A stretch of 40,247 bases of DNA from an uncultured Butyrivibrio sp. (GCA_946546925.1 CAMNOS010000010.1:1-40247), one strand, 5' to 3'; shown: positions 8,537 to 18,151, numbered from the stretch's first letter. Notes: generated by a model from the letters alone, not told the origin. Numbers and translations are program-made.

Positions 8537-11500
8537 TCTTCATCAAGCCTCTGCAATATCCCGCTGTAATCAAAACCATCTGCCAGTTTCTTAATATCTT
8601 CATACTTCTTAAGGTGCTTATCGGGAACTGCATAATCAGACAATTCCTTCAGAGCAGCTTCTATGACATCTGAGTCCATATCATCCGCGCCTTTTGCAAC
8701 CGCCTCATAAACCCTCCTTATCAGGTCATCATCTGCAACCGGCAGGTCCTCTGCCCCGTCCCTTGCGCTGTCTTTTTCCGCATACAAAGGAGCCAGGATC
8801 TCCTTATATTCAAGGAAGTGCTCCATGCAGCTTTGATGGTGCTCTCTGATAAAGTCATAATCCCCGGTCTTGCCTGCCGTTTCCAGCTCTCTGGCCTCAT
8901 CCGATACAGACAGTGCACCGATAAGCCTTGCGGAACTCTTCAAGGCATGTACTTTTATCGTGTAGTCTTTCCAGTTCTCATTGTCATAAAATCCCTGTAT
9001 TTCCTCTGCCTTTTCGTCGATCGCTTCATAGAACAGCTTAAGCACAACGGCAAAGGACTCCGCCGAACCACTGTTTTCTATCCCTGTCTGATAGTCAATT
9101 CCCTCAATGTTCTCATACCAGGCGCCCTGTGAGGAAACCGCACCGTCTTTGGATCCTTCCGAAAGACCTCTGCCAGCGGACTGTCTGTTCTCATCTGCGC
9201 TGTCAGATGCGCCGCTGTCTCCGGTTCTGTTCATATCACGAAGTTCCGAATCGGTGACAGGGAGGATGGAGGAAATATTAAAGAACTTGTTACCTTTTAC
9301 AAAGTACAGTATTCCGAAAGCTCCGGGACCGCAGTTTGATGCAACGGCGGCGGAAGCTTTCTGGAAGATTACCCGCTCAAAATATGCAATCTTACTGATC
9401 TCTTCCTTAACCCAGAGGAGAGTTTCCTCCGGTACATCCACGTAGGTGATAAATGCCACCTCAGAGTCCGGAATGATGTCCACAGGAAAGGCCTTTCTGA
9501 TGTACTTGCGATATGCATGTTTCCTGTCACCCATCCATATGCCGCCTATCATCGACCGGTCATTGCTGAATATAATTCCGGGTCTTAGATCAAGCGCGCC
9601 CGCTATGGCATTTACCCTTCTGCTCACAAGGCCTTTTTTGGCCATGAACTCAGTGGTGTCCATTACAAAGCTGCACCTTAACCTCTTTTTCACCGACTCC
9701 AGCTCAGACACCATCTGCTCGACGGAAATGTCCTGCTGCGCCAGCTTGCACGCTATCAGTGTAAGTATGCCCATGGCACTTGATACACATTCCGAGTTTA
9801 TAACGGATACGCTTTCAAATGACCTTGATGCCTCCAGCGCTCTGTTGTAGTCCTCGCTCAGACTTGTTGAGAGAGCAATATATATCAGATGTCTTGCGTT
9901 CTTTAGATTCTTAGCAAAAAAGTCCCTGTATTCCACTACGCTTGGCGGGGAAGAAACAGCATTTTTGCCGCTCTTAATGTACCTTAAAAGTTCATCCGAC
10001 TCCATCTGGTACGTATCCTTGAACTCTCCCTCCTCCGTGATGATCTTAAACGGGAGTATCGGAAGATACGGGTTATTCACTATCTGATCGGGCATATCAC
10101 ACATACTGCTCGTGGTGATGACAAAAGGAATCCTCTTCCTGTAGCTGTCCAGAGTATCAAACTCCCTGCTCATCTGCTCGGAATTGTTCTTAAGAAGAAT
10201 CTTGTCAACTGAAATGTGGTTGATAAGCGCGTTCTCCAGCTGTTCTCCGGAAACAGGCTTTACCAGATACCCGTCAAAGCCGGAGCGCATGTAGAACTCG
10301 CGGTTTTCAGAGCCGGCATTGGCCGTGAGCACAATGACAGGTGTTGTATTGTTGAGACCTCCCGTCTGTCTGCGCAGCAGCTCAAGGCACTTTATACCGT
10401 CCATCTCGGGCATGAGGTGATCCATGAGAACAGCATCATATTTGGTACTCAGCGTCCGCTCCAGTGCCTCCTTGCCGCTCTTTACAGTATCAATACGCAT
10501 TCCAGTCTGCGACAGAAGTCTCTTTTCCACATCCAGATTGATCTCGTTGTCATCAACAATGAGCACACTTGCTTCAGGCGCAGAAAACCTGCTCTCATAG
10601 GATGATTTTCTGGCACTTCCGTAATTCTGAATATGTAGATCTCCGATTTCTGTGGCATCAGCAATGCTCTGCTTCAGGACAACGTTAAAGGTAGAGCCCT
10701 CTCCGTACACACTGTTTACTGTAATATCGCCGCCCATCAGGTTTACAAGCTGCCTGACTATACTAAGTCCAAGGCCTGTCCCTTCTATGTGACGGTTCTT
10801 TTCCTCATCCACACGCTTGAATGCATCAAAAAGATACGGAAGGGTATCATTCTTAATGCCTATTCCGGTGTCAGTGACGCTGAACCTCAGAAGAACTGTG
10901 CCCTCTTCCACGACCTCACTCTCTAAGTGAAGTCCCACCTTGCCTTCTCTTGTATATTTCACGGCGTTGTTAAGAAGGTTTATGAGTATCTGCTTTATCC
11001 TGACCTCATCGCCGTACAACACCGCAGGGACATTCGGATCGACGCTGACATCGAGCTCAAGCCCCTTCTCCTGTGCCCTTATCCATATCATGCCAACTAT
11101 CTCGGAAAGAAGCTCTGCCACGGAGTAGTCCTCCGAAACCAGGTCCATGCTTCCGGCTTCTATCTTGGAAAAATCGAGGATGTCGTTGATCAGGGCAAGA
11201 AGCATCTTACCGGAACCTGCTATACCGTTGGCATCCTTTACAATCTCCTCAGTTGCGTCAGGGTCCCTTAAGATCAGCTCGTTAAGCCCCAGTATGGAGT
11301 TGATGGGTGTCCTGATCTCATGGCTCATGCTGGAAAAGAATCTGTTCTGAGCGCGGTTGAGCTCCTCAGCCCTGTCCGCCTCTTTTTTGGCTATCATATT
11401 CTCTATCTTAAAAAGCCTGTTCTGGAAGATGACCATGACAAGGCACACTATTCCAACCAGTATCATGGATATGAAGGAGTCCACGAAGAACATGCTCCTT

Positions 11501-11967
11501 GAATGCTTAAATACCAGTTCAGGGTAGTAGTATGCAGCAAGATAACAAACCGTAGTCATAATGAAGAGAAGTACAAGCATTACCGTGCGCCATCTGCCTG
11601 ACAGAACAAGACCGGCGTAAAGAAATGCAAATATAAACCATAGGGCACCGCCGCCCTCTACACCTCCGCCGAAGAAAAATATGGCGGGGAGGATCAGAAA
11701 GATCAGCCCTATGATCACCAGCCTTACCGCTATCTCGACCCTGTTAAAATAAATCCCCACGTAGGTAAGCACGGGAACAATGATGAGAGTAGCAATGAGC
11801 GTTGCTATCTCAACAATGCTCTCGCCAAAGATGATGTCACATATCAGCGCTGTAATAACCGCCAGCGAGCTTATAAAAGTCAGCAGCACAAAGACACGGT
11901 CCGCAAAATTTCTCTTCGGATCCTTGATAAGACTGACTGTATTTTTTATGATCCTTATCAGCCTCAT
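8533..11967 (-). CDS. Hybrid histidine kinase with receiver, DegV-type lipid-binding and Hpt domains
   Basis: At 1144 aa this is a multi-step phosphorelay in one chain. Six hydrophobic segments lie at about 25-182. HisKA has [16 protein letters not shown] with His216. HATPase follows with [11 protein letters not shown] (about 328-338), DTGIG (366-370) and [12 protein letters not shown]. The receiver spans about 467-585 with Asp516 in [11 protein letters not shown]. Residues of about 613-892 form a complete DegV (EDD-fold, fatty-acid-binding) domain: [35 protein letters not shown] and [11 protein letters not shown] correspond to the four hallmark DegV motifs. After a polar linker, an Hpt-like domain carries [13 protein letters not shown] with His1008, and about 80 further residues follow. 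The gene overlaps both neighbours by 4 nt. Fatty acyl ligand sensing is inferred from the DegV family; the ligand and the final output are unknown. Confidence 0.9.
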   Translation of the reverse strand: MRLIRIIKNTVSLIKDPKRNFADRVFVLLTFISSLAVITALICDIIFGESIVEIATLIATLIIVPVLTYVGIYFNRVEIAVRLVIIGLIFLILPAIFFFGGGVEGGGALWFIFAFLYAGLVLSGRWRTVMLVLLFIMTTVCYLAAYYYPELVFKHSRSMFFVDSFISMILVGIVCLVMVIFQNRLFKIENMIAKKEADRAEELNRAQNRFFSSMSHEIRTPINSILGLNELILRDPDATEEIVKDANGIAGSGKMLLALINDILDFSKIEAGSMDLVSEDYSVAELLSEIVGMIWIRAQEKGLELDVSVDPNVPAVLYGDEVRIKQILINLLNNAVKYTREGKVGLHLESEVVEEGTVLLRFSVTDTGIGIKNDTLPYLFDAFKRVDEEKNRHIEGTGLGLSIVRQLVNLMGGDITVNSVYGEGSTFNVVLKQSIADATEIGDLHIQNYGSARKSSYESRFSAPEASVLIVDDNEINLDVEKRLLSQTGMRIDTVKSGKEALERTLSTKYDAVLMDHLMPEMDGIKCLELLRRQTGGLNNTTPVIVLTANAGSENREFYMRSGFDGYLVKPVSGEQLENALINHISVDKILLKNNSEQMSREFDTLDSYRKRIPFVITTSSMCDMPDQIVNNPYLPILPFKIITEEGEFKDTYQMESDELLRYIKSGKNAVSSPPSVVEYRDFFAKNLKNARHLIYIALSTSLSEDYNRALEASRSFESVSVINSECVSSAMGILTLIACKLAQQDISVEQMVSELESVKKRLRCSFVMDTTEFMAKKGLVSRRVNAIAGALDLRPGIIFSNDRSMIGGIWMGDRKHAYRKYIRKAFPVDIIPDSEVAFITYVDVPEETLLWVKEEISKIAYFERVIFQKASAAVASNCGPGAFGILYFVKGNKFFNISSILPVTDSELRDMNRTGDSGASDSADENRQSAGRGLSEGSKDGAVSSQGAWYENIEGIDYQTGIENSGSAESFAVVLKLFYEAIDEKAEEIQGFYDNENWKDYTIKVHALKSSARLIGALSVSDEARELETAGKTGDYDFIREHHQSCMEHFLEYKEILAPLYAEKDSARDGAEDLPVADDDLIRRVYEAVAKGADDMDSDVIEAALKELSDYAVPDKHLKKYEDIKKLADGFDYSGILQRLDEE

Positions 11968-14015
11968 TTGCCATCACCTCCCCCGGTCTTTCTGATCTTC
12001 GGAAGCAAACGAGCCATTACTCTTTCAAATTCATTTATGTTGATAGGCTTTCCAACAAATCCGTCAAATCCCTCTCTTATAAACATCTCTTTTGCCCCGG
12101 ATACCACATTTGCAGTCAGTGCGACAAACACGGTTCCGTGCTCGGGAACCATCCCTCTTGTCTTGAGAATTCTCATTGCCTCGACGCCATCCATCTCCGG
12201 CATCATATGATCCATGAAAATGACATCATACCGCTCCTTGAGGCACATTTCTATTGCCTGTTTTCCGCTTCCGGCTGTTTCTGTAACAATGCCGTAATCT
12301 TTGAACAGACCGCAGGCAACCACCAGGTTCATAGGCTCATCATCCACCACAAGAGCCCTTATTCCCGCAAGGTCCGGCCTCTCGACACGATCCGCAAGCT
12401 CCAAATTTCCTGCATTACTGCCCTCATTGATGACGCTGATCACAGGATAGGCATAAAGAGGTTTGGGCATGACAATCACCTTGCTGCCATCTCCTGTCTT
12501 AAAGCCCTCCGACGCAGACACCGCCACCACAACGTCGTTCGTGCTGATCTCATCAAAGAATCCGGCATTATCCAGATACTCTTCCTCACCCATAAAAATG
12601 TATTTAACACTGAGCTTTTCCATAAGGCTCTTAACTTCGCCTATACTGTCAGCCTGATACAGCGGCACACGCAATCCCGCAGCCAGGTTTAAAGCCATGG
12701 TCCTGTAAAAATCGCGAAGCTTCGGAATCTTGTACTTATCAGGTCTTACATGGAAAAGGATATCGCCATCACAAAAGCTCCTGAGCTTAAGGCACGGCGT
12801 GGAGTCAACCACCCTCTGCGGTATCGTGATCTTCACAACAGTTCCTTCACCTCTTGTACTCTCAAGTTTTACAAAGCCTCCCATACTGTGGACAAAGCCG
12901 TATACTATTGAAAGCCCAAGACCTACGCCTCCGGAACTTCTGTCCCTTCTTTTGTTGGCCTGATACAGCCCGAGAGAGGCCATATAGATGTCCTTGCGGC
13001 TCATTCCGCTGCCGGTATCCTTAACTTCAATGCACAGATTCACTCCGTAGTCCTTATTCTCGGTATAGACCCTTAAAAGTATTCCTCCGTGTCTGGTGAA
13101 TTTAACTGCGTTGGAAAGGACATGTCTGAATATCTTATGTATCTTTTTTATATCGCCTCTCATCACAGAGGGGACTGCCGCGTCAATATCTACCACAAGC
13201 TCAAGCTCGTCATTGTCGTGATTCATCCGGAAGCTTTTTACCACGTCCCTGATGATCCTGGTGCTTGAATAATCCTCTTCCTCCAGGAAAACATCTCCCG
13301 ACTTGACCTCAGTGTAATCCTGTATATCATCTATCTGTCCGGTAAGCCTTAGGCCCGCCTCTTTTATCGCATATGCCTCGTCGAACTGTCCCTTCTTTAT
13401 CAGAAGATCAGACATTCCGCTCACCACATTGACCGGAGTTCGCAGCTCATGCGAAATATTTGAGAGGAAATCATCCACGTTATTGGCATTGGCTTCAAGG
13501 AGTCTGTCTTTTTCCTTCGCAGACTCCATCAGCTCCCTTCTTATCTGTATTACTCTTATGCTTGAGAGATAGATAAAGAACATGACGATCACATGCAGAA
13601 TGATTCTTGAAACAGACAGACGGTCAGACCACAGATTGTCTTTCCGATGAATATAAAAGAGCTGGACAATGAGTATTACATAGTACTCCAGCATAAACAG
13701 ATTCATCATGTAAATATGATCAAGGAATGAAAACGCAAAAAGAGCCAGTGCCACTATCGCTACCGAGTCAAAAAGGCTGGTGGCGTGGATTCCATGGAAA
13801 AGAACCGTGAACATGGTAAATACACAGTAGTATACTTCCCTTATATCCTCGGAGGGACTTCCGGTGATGTGCATGATCCAGATAGATACCGTTCCAATGA
13901 TGATAAGTGGTGGCACCCAGAATTCCCATCCCATAAGAATGCTTTCTATTATAAGTCCCAAACACGAAAGACTTATAAGCGTGATAATAAACTGGTTTAT
14001 TTTCGATCTTTCCAT
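11964..14015 (-). CDS. Hybrid histidine kinase with degenerate and canonical receiver domains
   Basis: This 683-aa protein has about six hydrophobic helices in residues 8-155. HisKA has SNISHELRTPVNVVSG (His189), and the HATPase has VLSNAVKFT, DTGSGMS and GVGLGLSIVYGF. The segment of about 400-540 looks like a pseudo-receiver, because no phospho-acceptor Asp motif is visible. The C-terminal receiver opens with ALVVDDEPMN, has Asp602 in IFMDHMMPEMDG, and ends with FVGKPI. There is no Hpt domain, so the phosphate may pass to the Hpt of the DegV-containing partner kinase, whose start overlaps this gene's stop by 4 nt. That relay is inference. No periplasmic sensor domain of note is visible, so sensing is probably in the membrane or through a partner. 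Confidence 0.92.
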   Translation of the reverse strand: MERSKINQFIITLISLSCLGLIIESILMGWEFWVPPLIIIGTVSIWIMHITGSPSEDIREVYYCVFTMFTVLFHGIHATSLFDSVAIVALALFAFSFLDHIYMMNLFMLEYYVILIVQLFYIHRKDNLWSDRLSVSRIILHVIVMFFIYLSSIRVIQIRRELMESAKEKDRLLEANANNVDDFLSNISHELRTPVNVVSGMSDLLIKKGQFDEAYAIKEAGLRLTGQIDDIQDYTEVKSGDVFLEEEDYSSTRIIRDVVKSFRMNHDNDELELVVDIDAAVPSVMRGDIKKIHKIFRHVLSNAVKFTRHGGILLRVYTENKDYGVNLCIEVKDTGSGMSRKDIYMASLGLYQANKRRDRSSGGVGLGLSIVYGFVHSMGGFVKLESTRGEGTVVKITIPQRVVDSTPCLKLRSFCDGDILFHVRPDKYKIPKLRDFYRTMALNLAAGLRVPLYQADSIGEVKSLMEKLSVKYIFMGEEEYLDNAGFFDEISTNDVVVAVSASEGFKTGDGSKVIVMPKPLYAYPVISVINEGSNAGNLELADRVERPDLAGIRALVVDDEPMNLVVACGLFKDYGIVTETAGSGKQAIEMCLKERYDVIFMDHMMPEMDGVEAMRILKTRGMVPEHGTVFVALTANVVSGAKEMFIREGFDGFVGKPININEFERVMARLLPKIRKTGGGDGK

Positions 14016-14058
14016 GCGTGCTCCTTATGACAGTTAAGGCGAAACTATCTTCCCGGCA

Positions 14059-15384
14059 TCAGCACTCGTCCATGACGTATTCCACTTCGCACCATTCAGA
14101 TTCCGGACAGTTCTTCCACTCTTCCATAATACGGTTTACAACTCCGTCAATGTTTGTCTCATCCAGCATTGACAGTACCGCCAGATATTCATTGGCTTTG
14201 TTCTTCATAACGATATCGCTCCTGCTGAGGTTCTTTTTCAGATGCTCGCCGAAGGCGTTCATTATGTTGTCCAAAGACACCTCGTTCTCATTTTGAGGCG
14301 ACAGCAGGAACAAAACCTTCATGGCCTTGCAGCCATACTTTTTGTTGAACCTGATGAGAAAGTGATATACAGCCGAAAAAGACTCAATGCCAAGCACAAG
14401 GGCCTGTCTGCCCTCGTTCCTCTCCTCAAGGATCTTGGATATGCGCTCCATTTCTCCAACGGCCGAAAGCCCGTCCTCTTCTGATGTTTTCTCTCCGCTA
14501 TATACACAGCAGCAGTGCTTTCCGTTTTCTTTTGCTTTGTACAAAGACTCATCTGCAAGCCCAAACAGATCCTCATATACCCTGCCGTATTCGGGAACCA
14601 TTACAGCTCCCGCAGATATACCAAGGGGAACACCATGGTCTGCTCCCATGAGCCTTATGGCCATCTCCGCGAGCTGGTCATTGAGGCGCGATGTCAGAAG
14701 ACATGCAGCATCCTCTTCCTCCATTCCTGTCAGAAAAGCCAGGAACTCATCTCCTCCGATCCTGCATACCAGGTCCACGTTTCGGGTATTGTTCCTCATA
14801 ATGTCAGCAAATGCCACAAGAACATTGTCTCCCATCTCGTGTCCAAACAGATCATTGACCAGTTTAAAATTATCCAGGTCAAGAATCGTAAGAGCTCCGT
14901 TCATCCTGCTGCACATGTCAGTGACCTTCTCAATGCCGCTGGCCTTATTGAGAAGTCCTGTAAGCTTATCAATAGTCGCATTTTCCGTGAGTATTTCTAT
15001 TTTTCTGCTGTTCTGTATTGTGTTCTGTATACGCCTTATAAGCAGATCTTTGTTGAAGGGTTTGTGGATATAGTCCGAGGCTCCAACCCCTAGCCCCCGA
15101 TGCTCCGTCTCGTCGTCAGTATCCCCCGTGAGGAAGATGACCGGAGTCTCAAGTCTTCCCATGGCACTCTCCTGCCTGCGCAGTGCATCCAGAGTCTCAA
15201 AGCCATCCATCTCGGGCATCACAACGTCAAGAAGTATCAGATCCGGATTATTTTTCTCCATAAATCGGAGCAGATCCGGGCCAGACCTAAGGCAGCTTAT
15301 CTTTAAATCTTCAGAACCAAGAAGAGTCTTGGCACTTGTAAGGCTCAGTACTTCATCATCAACAACAACAATCCAGTTACCCAC
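14059..15384 (-). CDS. Response regulator with diguanylate cyclase (REC-GGDEF) and C-terminal degenerate GGDEF-like domain
   Basis: This 441-aa protein should make cyclic di-GMP when phosphorylated. The receiver covers about residues 4-122, with the phospho-Asp at 53 in LILLDVVMPEMDG. The GGDEF domain covers about 135-296; the active site RIGGDEF (210-214) is intact. The upstream RNVD at 201-204 matches the RxxD inhibitory site, so product feedback is expected. The last 130 residues (LGIESFSAVYHFLIRF to the end) look like a second GGDEF fold without a GGDEF motif, a tail I recall from Lachnospiraceae cyclases. Translation starts at GTG. It lies first in the operon, 43 nt ahead of the two hybrid kinases, which are its likely phosphodonors. 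Confidence 0.92.
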   Translation of the reverse strand: MGNWIVVVDDEVLSLTSAKTLLGSEDLKISCLRSGPDLLRFMEKNNPDLILLDVVMPEMDGFETLDALRRQESAMGRLETPVIFLTGDTDDETEHRGLGVGASDYIHKPFNKDLLIRRIQNTIQNSRKIEILTENATIDKLTGLLNKASGIEKVTDMCSRMNGALTILDLDNFKLVNDLFGHEMGDNVLVAFADIMRNNTRNVDLVCRIGGDEFLAFLTGMEEEDAACLLTSRLNDQLAEMAIRLMGADHGVPLGISAGAVMVPEYGRVYEDLFGLADESLYKAKENGKHCCCVYSGEKTSEEDGLSAVGEMERISKILEERNEGRQALVLGIESFSAVYHFLIRFNKKYGCKAMKVLFLLSPQNENEVSLDNIMNAFGEHLKKNLSRSDIVMKNKANEYLAVLSMLDETNIDGVVNRIMEEWKNCPESEWCEVEYVMDEC

Positions 15385-15425
15385 CTAAGATCATCCTCAC
15401 TCAAATCAACAAACAATTGGCAATA

Positions 15426-15455
15426 AATATACTTAATATCATAATATCATGTAAA
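15426..15455 (-). promoter_or_regulatory. Candidate sigma-A promoter for the REC-GGDEF/hybrid kinase operon
   Basis: On the minus strand TTTACA (15450-15455) is followed after 18 nt by TATATT (15426-15431), about 42 nt upstream of the GTG start. The stretch is AT-rich with repeated atatcat motifs. It would drive the whole signalling operon down to the symporter. The match is moderate and not tested. Confidence 0.45.
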
Positions 15456-15511
15456 ACTGTACCCCCACAACAGGCATATAATAAAGCTGTCTTCAATATG
15501 TGCGGTCGTTG

Positions 15512-15541
15512 TTGGCAGTTTTTGAGGTGATATACTATAAT
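15512..15541 (+). promoter_or_regulatory. Candidate sigma-A promoter for the HtrA-like gene
   Basis: TTGGCA (15512-15517), an 18-nt spacer and a perfect TATAAT (15536-15541) lie 33 nt upstream of the start codon. An overlapping alternative is TTGTTG with a 16-nt spacer and TATACT. The promoter diverges from that of the signalling operon within one 190-bp intergenic region. Confidence 0.6.
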
Positions 15542-15574
15542 ATTAAGTAAAATTCACAGAAAAAGAGGTCAGAC

Positions 15575-16921
15575 ATGCCACTTGGATCAGATGAAAACAA
15601 AGAAAAACTAGCCGATACAGGCTTTATAAGTGAAAAGATAAAACAGCGCCCGATTAATAGGAAGAAGCTCTTTCGTCGAACAGTCATCACCTTCTTTCTT
15701 GCTATTGTATTTGGTATCGTTGCCTGTTTCACTTTTCTTTTGCTTCAGCCCGTCTTTTCCGACAGGCTCTATCCGGAAGCGGAACCTGAAGAGATATCTT
15801 TTCCTGAGGAAAACGTTCTTAACGAGCTGACTCCCGAGGAGATGTATGCAGATGACAACGCCATCGCTGCAGAAGAGGCAGAGAACCTGGAAGCCACGCA
15901 GAAGGATCAGATAGCTGCGGCAATTTCCAACTACCCCTTTGCTGCCAAGGACTATGGCAAGATGATGGCCTCACTTAAGGCTGTCGCAACAGACGTCACT
16001 AAGAGCATGGTCAAAGTCACTGCCGTGTCCAATGACACCAACTGGTTCAGTGATTCTTTTGAGAGCAGCGGTTCTGCCTCAGGGGTAATAATCGCCAACA
16101 ACGGCACCAGCTATTACATCACAGTTCCATCGGCGGCAATTGCAGATGCTGAGAGCATTCGTGTCACTTTCTTTGACGGTTCAGTAGCATCTGCTGAACT
16201 TAGCCTCTCGGATGACATCACAAACTTAAGCGTCATAAGCGTAAAGAGGACGCTTCTTAACGAATCGACGCGGGAAAAGGTTTCCACCTCAACCCTTGGC
16301 AGTTCCAATGCAGGAACCCTGACCGGACTACCTGTAATTGCTGTGGGGAGCCCCCTTGGAATTCAGGACTCCATAGCCTATGGAATAGTCACTTCCGAAA
16401 AAACAGCTCTCGGCCTTGAGGATTCCTACTACAAACTCCTTACAACCGATATATACGGCAGCACTCTCGGAAGCGGTGTGATAGCCAACTTAAACGGGCA
16501 GGTCATCGGAATAATCGATATGTCCTACAACACAGAAGATCTTCAGAATCACATCTGCGCCATCGGTATCACAGAGCTCAAGTCTCTTTTTGAAGATCTG
16601 TCCAACGGCAGGGACAGGGCTTATATGGGAATTCACGGAACAACCATTCCGACAGACATCCAGATATCCCAGAATATCCCCGCAGGCGCTTACATAACAC
16701 AGACAGAGCTCAACTCCCCCGCCATGATGGCAGGCATCCAGAGCGGAGATATCATCACGAACGTCGCGGGAACAGAGATCGCATCCTATGAACAGCTTGT
16801 GTCAAGGCTTGCACAGTGCTCTCCGGATGATATAATAACAGTTACTGTCCTTAGACAGGCACCAAACGACTATGTTGAGCTTGAACTTGAGATCACACTC
16901 ACAAGCTCGACACACAGCTAA
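15575..16921 (+). CDS. Membrane-anchored HtrA/DegP-like protein with PDZ domain, catalytic triad lost
   Basis: This 448-aa protein has a cytoplasmic N-terminus of about 35 residues, one transmembrane helix (about 36-58) and an extracytoplasmic acidic linker. A chymotrypsin-like domain spans about 140-325 and a PDZ domain about 345-442 (GAYITQTELNSPAMMAGIQSGD). The order is that of Firmicutes HtrA/YyxA, but the triad is not there. The usual TNxHV is YYITVPSAAI, the TDLAV aspartate is replaced in ITNLSVISV, and the GNSGGP serine loop reads STLGSGV. The flanking VGSPLG and LNGQVIGI that mark the fold are kept. It is therefore probably a non-proteolytic scaffold or sensor of exported proteins; that role is inference. 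RBS AGAGGT precedes the ATG. YhaM follows 20 nt downstream. Confidence 0.88.
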   Translation: MPLGSDENKEKLADTGFISEKIKQRPINRKKLFRRTVITFFLAIVFGIVACFTFLLLQPVFSDRLYPEAEPEEISFPEENVLNELTPEEMYADDNAIAAEEAENLEATQKDQIAAAISNYPFAAKDYGKMMASLKAVATDVTKSMVKVTAVSNDTNWFSDSFESSGSASGVIIANNGTSYYITVPSAAIADAESIRVTFFDGSVASAELSLSDDITNLSVISVKRTLLNESTREKVSTSTLGSSNAGTLTGLPVIAVGSPLGIQDSIAYGIVTSEKTALGLEDSYYKLLTTDIYGSTLGSGVIANLNGQVIGIIDMSYNTEDLQNHICAIGITELKSLFEDLSNGRDRAYMGIHGTTIPTDIQISQNIPAGAYITQTELNSPAMMAGIQSGDIITNVAGTEIASYEQLVSRLAQCSPDDIITVTVLRQAPNDYVELELEITLTSSTHS

Positions 16922-16941
16922 ACAGAATCGAGGTTTTTTAC

Positions 16942-17886
16942 ATGAAATTCATCAAAGATTTTAAACCCGGAGACAGGATCGCAGACATATACATGTGCAA
17001 GCACAAGCAGTCTGCCACCACCAAGAACGGCAAGGAGTACTTCTCAGTTATACTTCAGGACAAGACAGGTACTGTCGATGCCAAGATCTGGGAGCCTGCC
17101 GGTGCGGGAATAGAAGAATTCGAAGCCACAGACTGCATTGATGTGTTCGGTGAAGTCACAAGCTTTAACGGCGCTCTTCAGGTCAATATAAAAAGAGCAA
17201 GAAAATGCAGGGAAGGCGAAACTGACCTGTCCAATTATCTTCCTGTTTCTTCCAAGGACAATGATGAGATGTACAGACAGCTTCTTGGGATAATAGGAAC
17301 CATATCAAATCCCTACCTCAAGAAGCTTTTGGAGGAATTCTTTGTTCACGACACCGCTTTCATCGAGCTCTTCAGGAAATCAAGTGCCGCCAAAACAGTG
17401 CACCACGGCTTTATAGGCGGTCTTCTTGAGCACACCTTAAGTGTAACAAGACTCTGTGACTACATGGCAGGTGCTTATCCAATGCTCAAGAGGGACCTTC
17501 TCCTGACAGCCGCTATCTGCCACGATATAGGTAAGACCAGGGAACTGGCTCTTTTCCCCATTAATGACTACACAGACGAGGGGCAGTTTCTGGGGCACAT
17601 CGTCATGGGCTGCGAGATGGTAGGCGAGAAGGCAAGGAACATTGAGGGCTTTCCCGAACTCTTAAAGCAGCAGCTCCAGCACTGCATTCTGGCCCACCAC
17701 GGCGAATTTGAATACGGCTCTCCCAAAAAGCCTGCGATCATGGAAGCAGTTGCACTCAACCTTGCGGACAACACCGATGCCAAGATGGAGACCTTCACCG
17801 AAATTCTTTCAAACACAGTCAATCCGGGCTGGCAGGGCTTTAACAAGTTCTTTGAATCAAACATATACCAGACCAAAATAGACTAA
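16942..17886 (+). CDS. yhaM: 3'-5' exoribonuclease YhaM family
   Basis: This 314-aa protein matches YhaM/CBF1. An N-terminal OB-fold nucleic-acid-binding domain (about 10-95) contains FSVILQDKTGTVDAKIWEP. The C-terminal HD phosphohydrolase domain has the metal-binding residues in KTVHHGFIGGLLEHTLSV, AAICHDIGKTRE, LGHIVMGCEM and CILAHHGEFEYGSPKKP. YhaM degrades RNA and single-stranded DNA 3'-5' in the cytoplasm and takes part in mRNA turnover in Firmicutes. It starts 20 nt after the HtrA-like gene and probably shares its transcript. The rearranged arabinan locus starts about 100 nt after its stop. Confidence 0.93.
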   Translation: MKFIKDFKPGDRIADIYMCKHKQSATTKNGKEYFSVILQDKTGTVDAKIWEPAGAGIEEFEATDCIDVFGEVTSFNGALQVNIKRARKCREGETDLSNYLPVSSKDNDEMYRQLLGIIGTISNPYLKKLLEEFFVHDTAFIELFRKSSAAKTVHHGFIGGLLEHTLSVTRLCDYMAGAYPMLKRDLLLTAAICHDIGKTRELALFPINDYTDEGQFLGHIVMGCEMVGEKARNIEGFPELLKQQLQHCILAHHGEFEYGSPKKPAIMEAVALNLADNTDAKMETFTEILSNTVNPGWQGFNKFFESNIYQTKID

Positions 17887-17983
17887 ACCACGTCCCGGTC
17901 TTTTATACTTTAAAAAAACAACTTTAGTTTTTTGTATAAAACGGCAAATATTTAAAATATTTAAGATAAATCTAAAATAACTA

Positions 17984-18151
17984 TTGACGCAGGCAGCCTT
18001 TGCCAAGATGGATTTCAGAGGTAAGAACGCACTGTTTCTTGCACTTCTTGCAACAATCATGATTCCCTTTGCGGTTGTCATGATCCCGCAGTACATGCTC
18101 TTTACCAAGCTCCACTGGACCAACTCCTTAGCGCCCCTTATCATCCCCGGG
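17984..18151 (+). pseudogene. Fragment of a carbohydrate ABC transporter permease (MalG-like)
   Basis: The plus-strand frame reads QAAFAKMDFRGKNALFLAL, then IMIPFAVVMIPQYM and KLHWTNSLAPLIIPG. This is the internal segment of a CUT1-family sugar ABC permease of the MalG/AraQ type. Only about 55 residues remain of some 280. The N-terminal membrane segments and the downstream EAA loop are missing. At about position 18152 the frame switches abruptly to antisense of the ArsR-type regulator. It is a relic of a sugar importer, presumably for arabino-oligosaccharides, left by a rearrangement. Confidence 0.8.

Noticed and set aside
12138-12692. 184-aa plus-strand ORF
   Set aside because: It is antisense to the receiver region of the second hybrid kinase; His-rich with no family resemblance.
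14387-15073. 228-aa and overlapping 192-aa (14515-15093) plus-strand ORFs
   Set aside because: Both are shadows of the REC-GGDEF gene, whose active-site motifs are clear; the products are Ser-rich with no recognisable domain.
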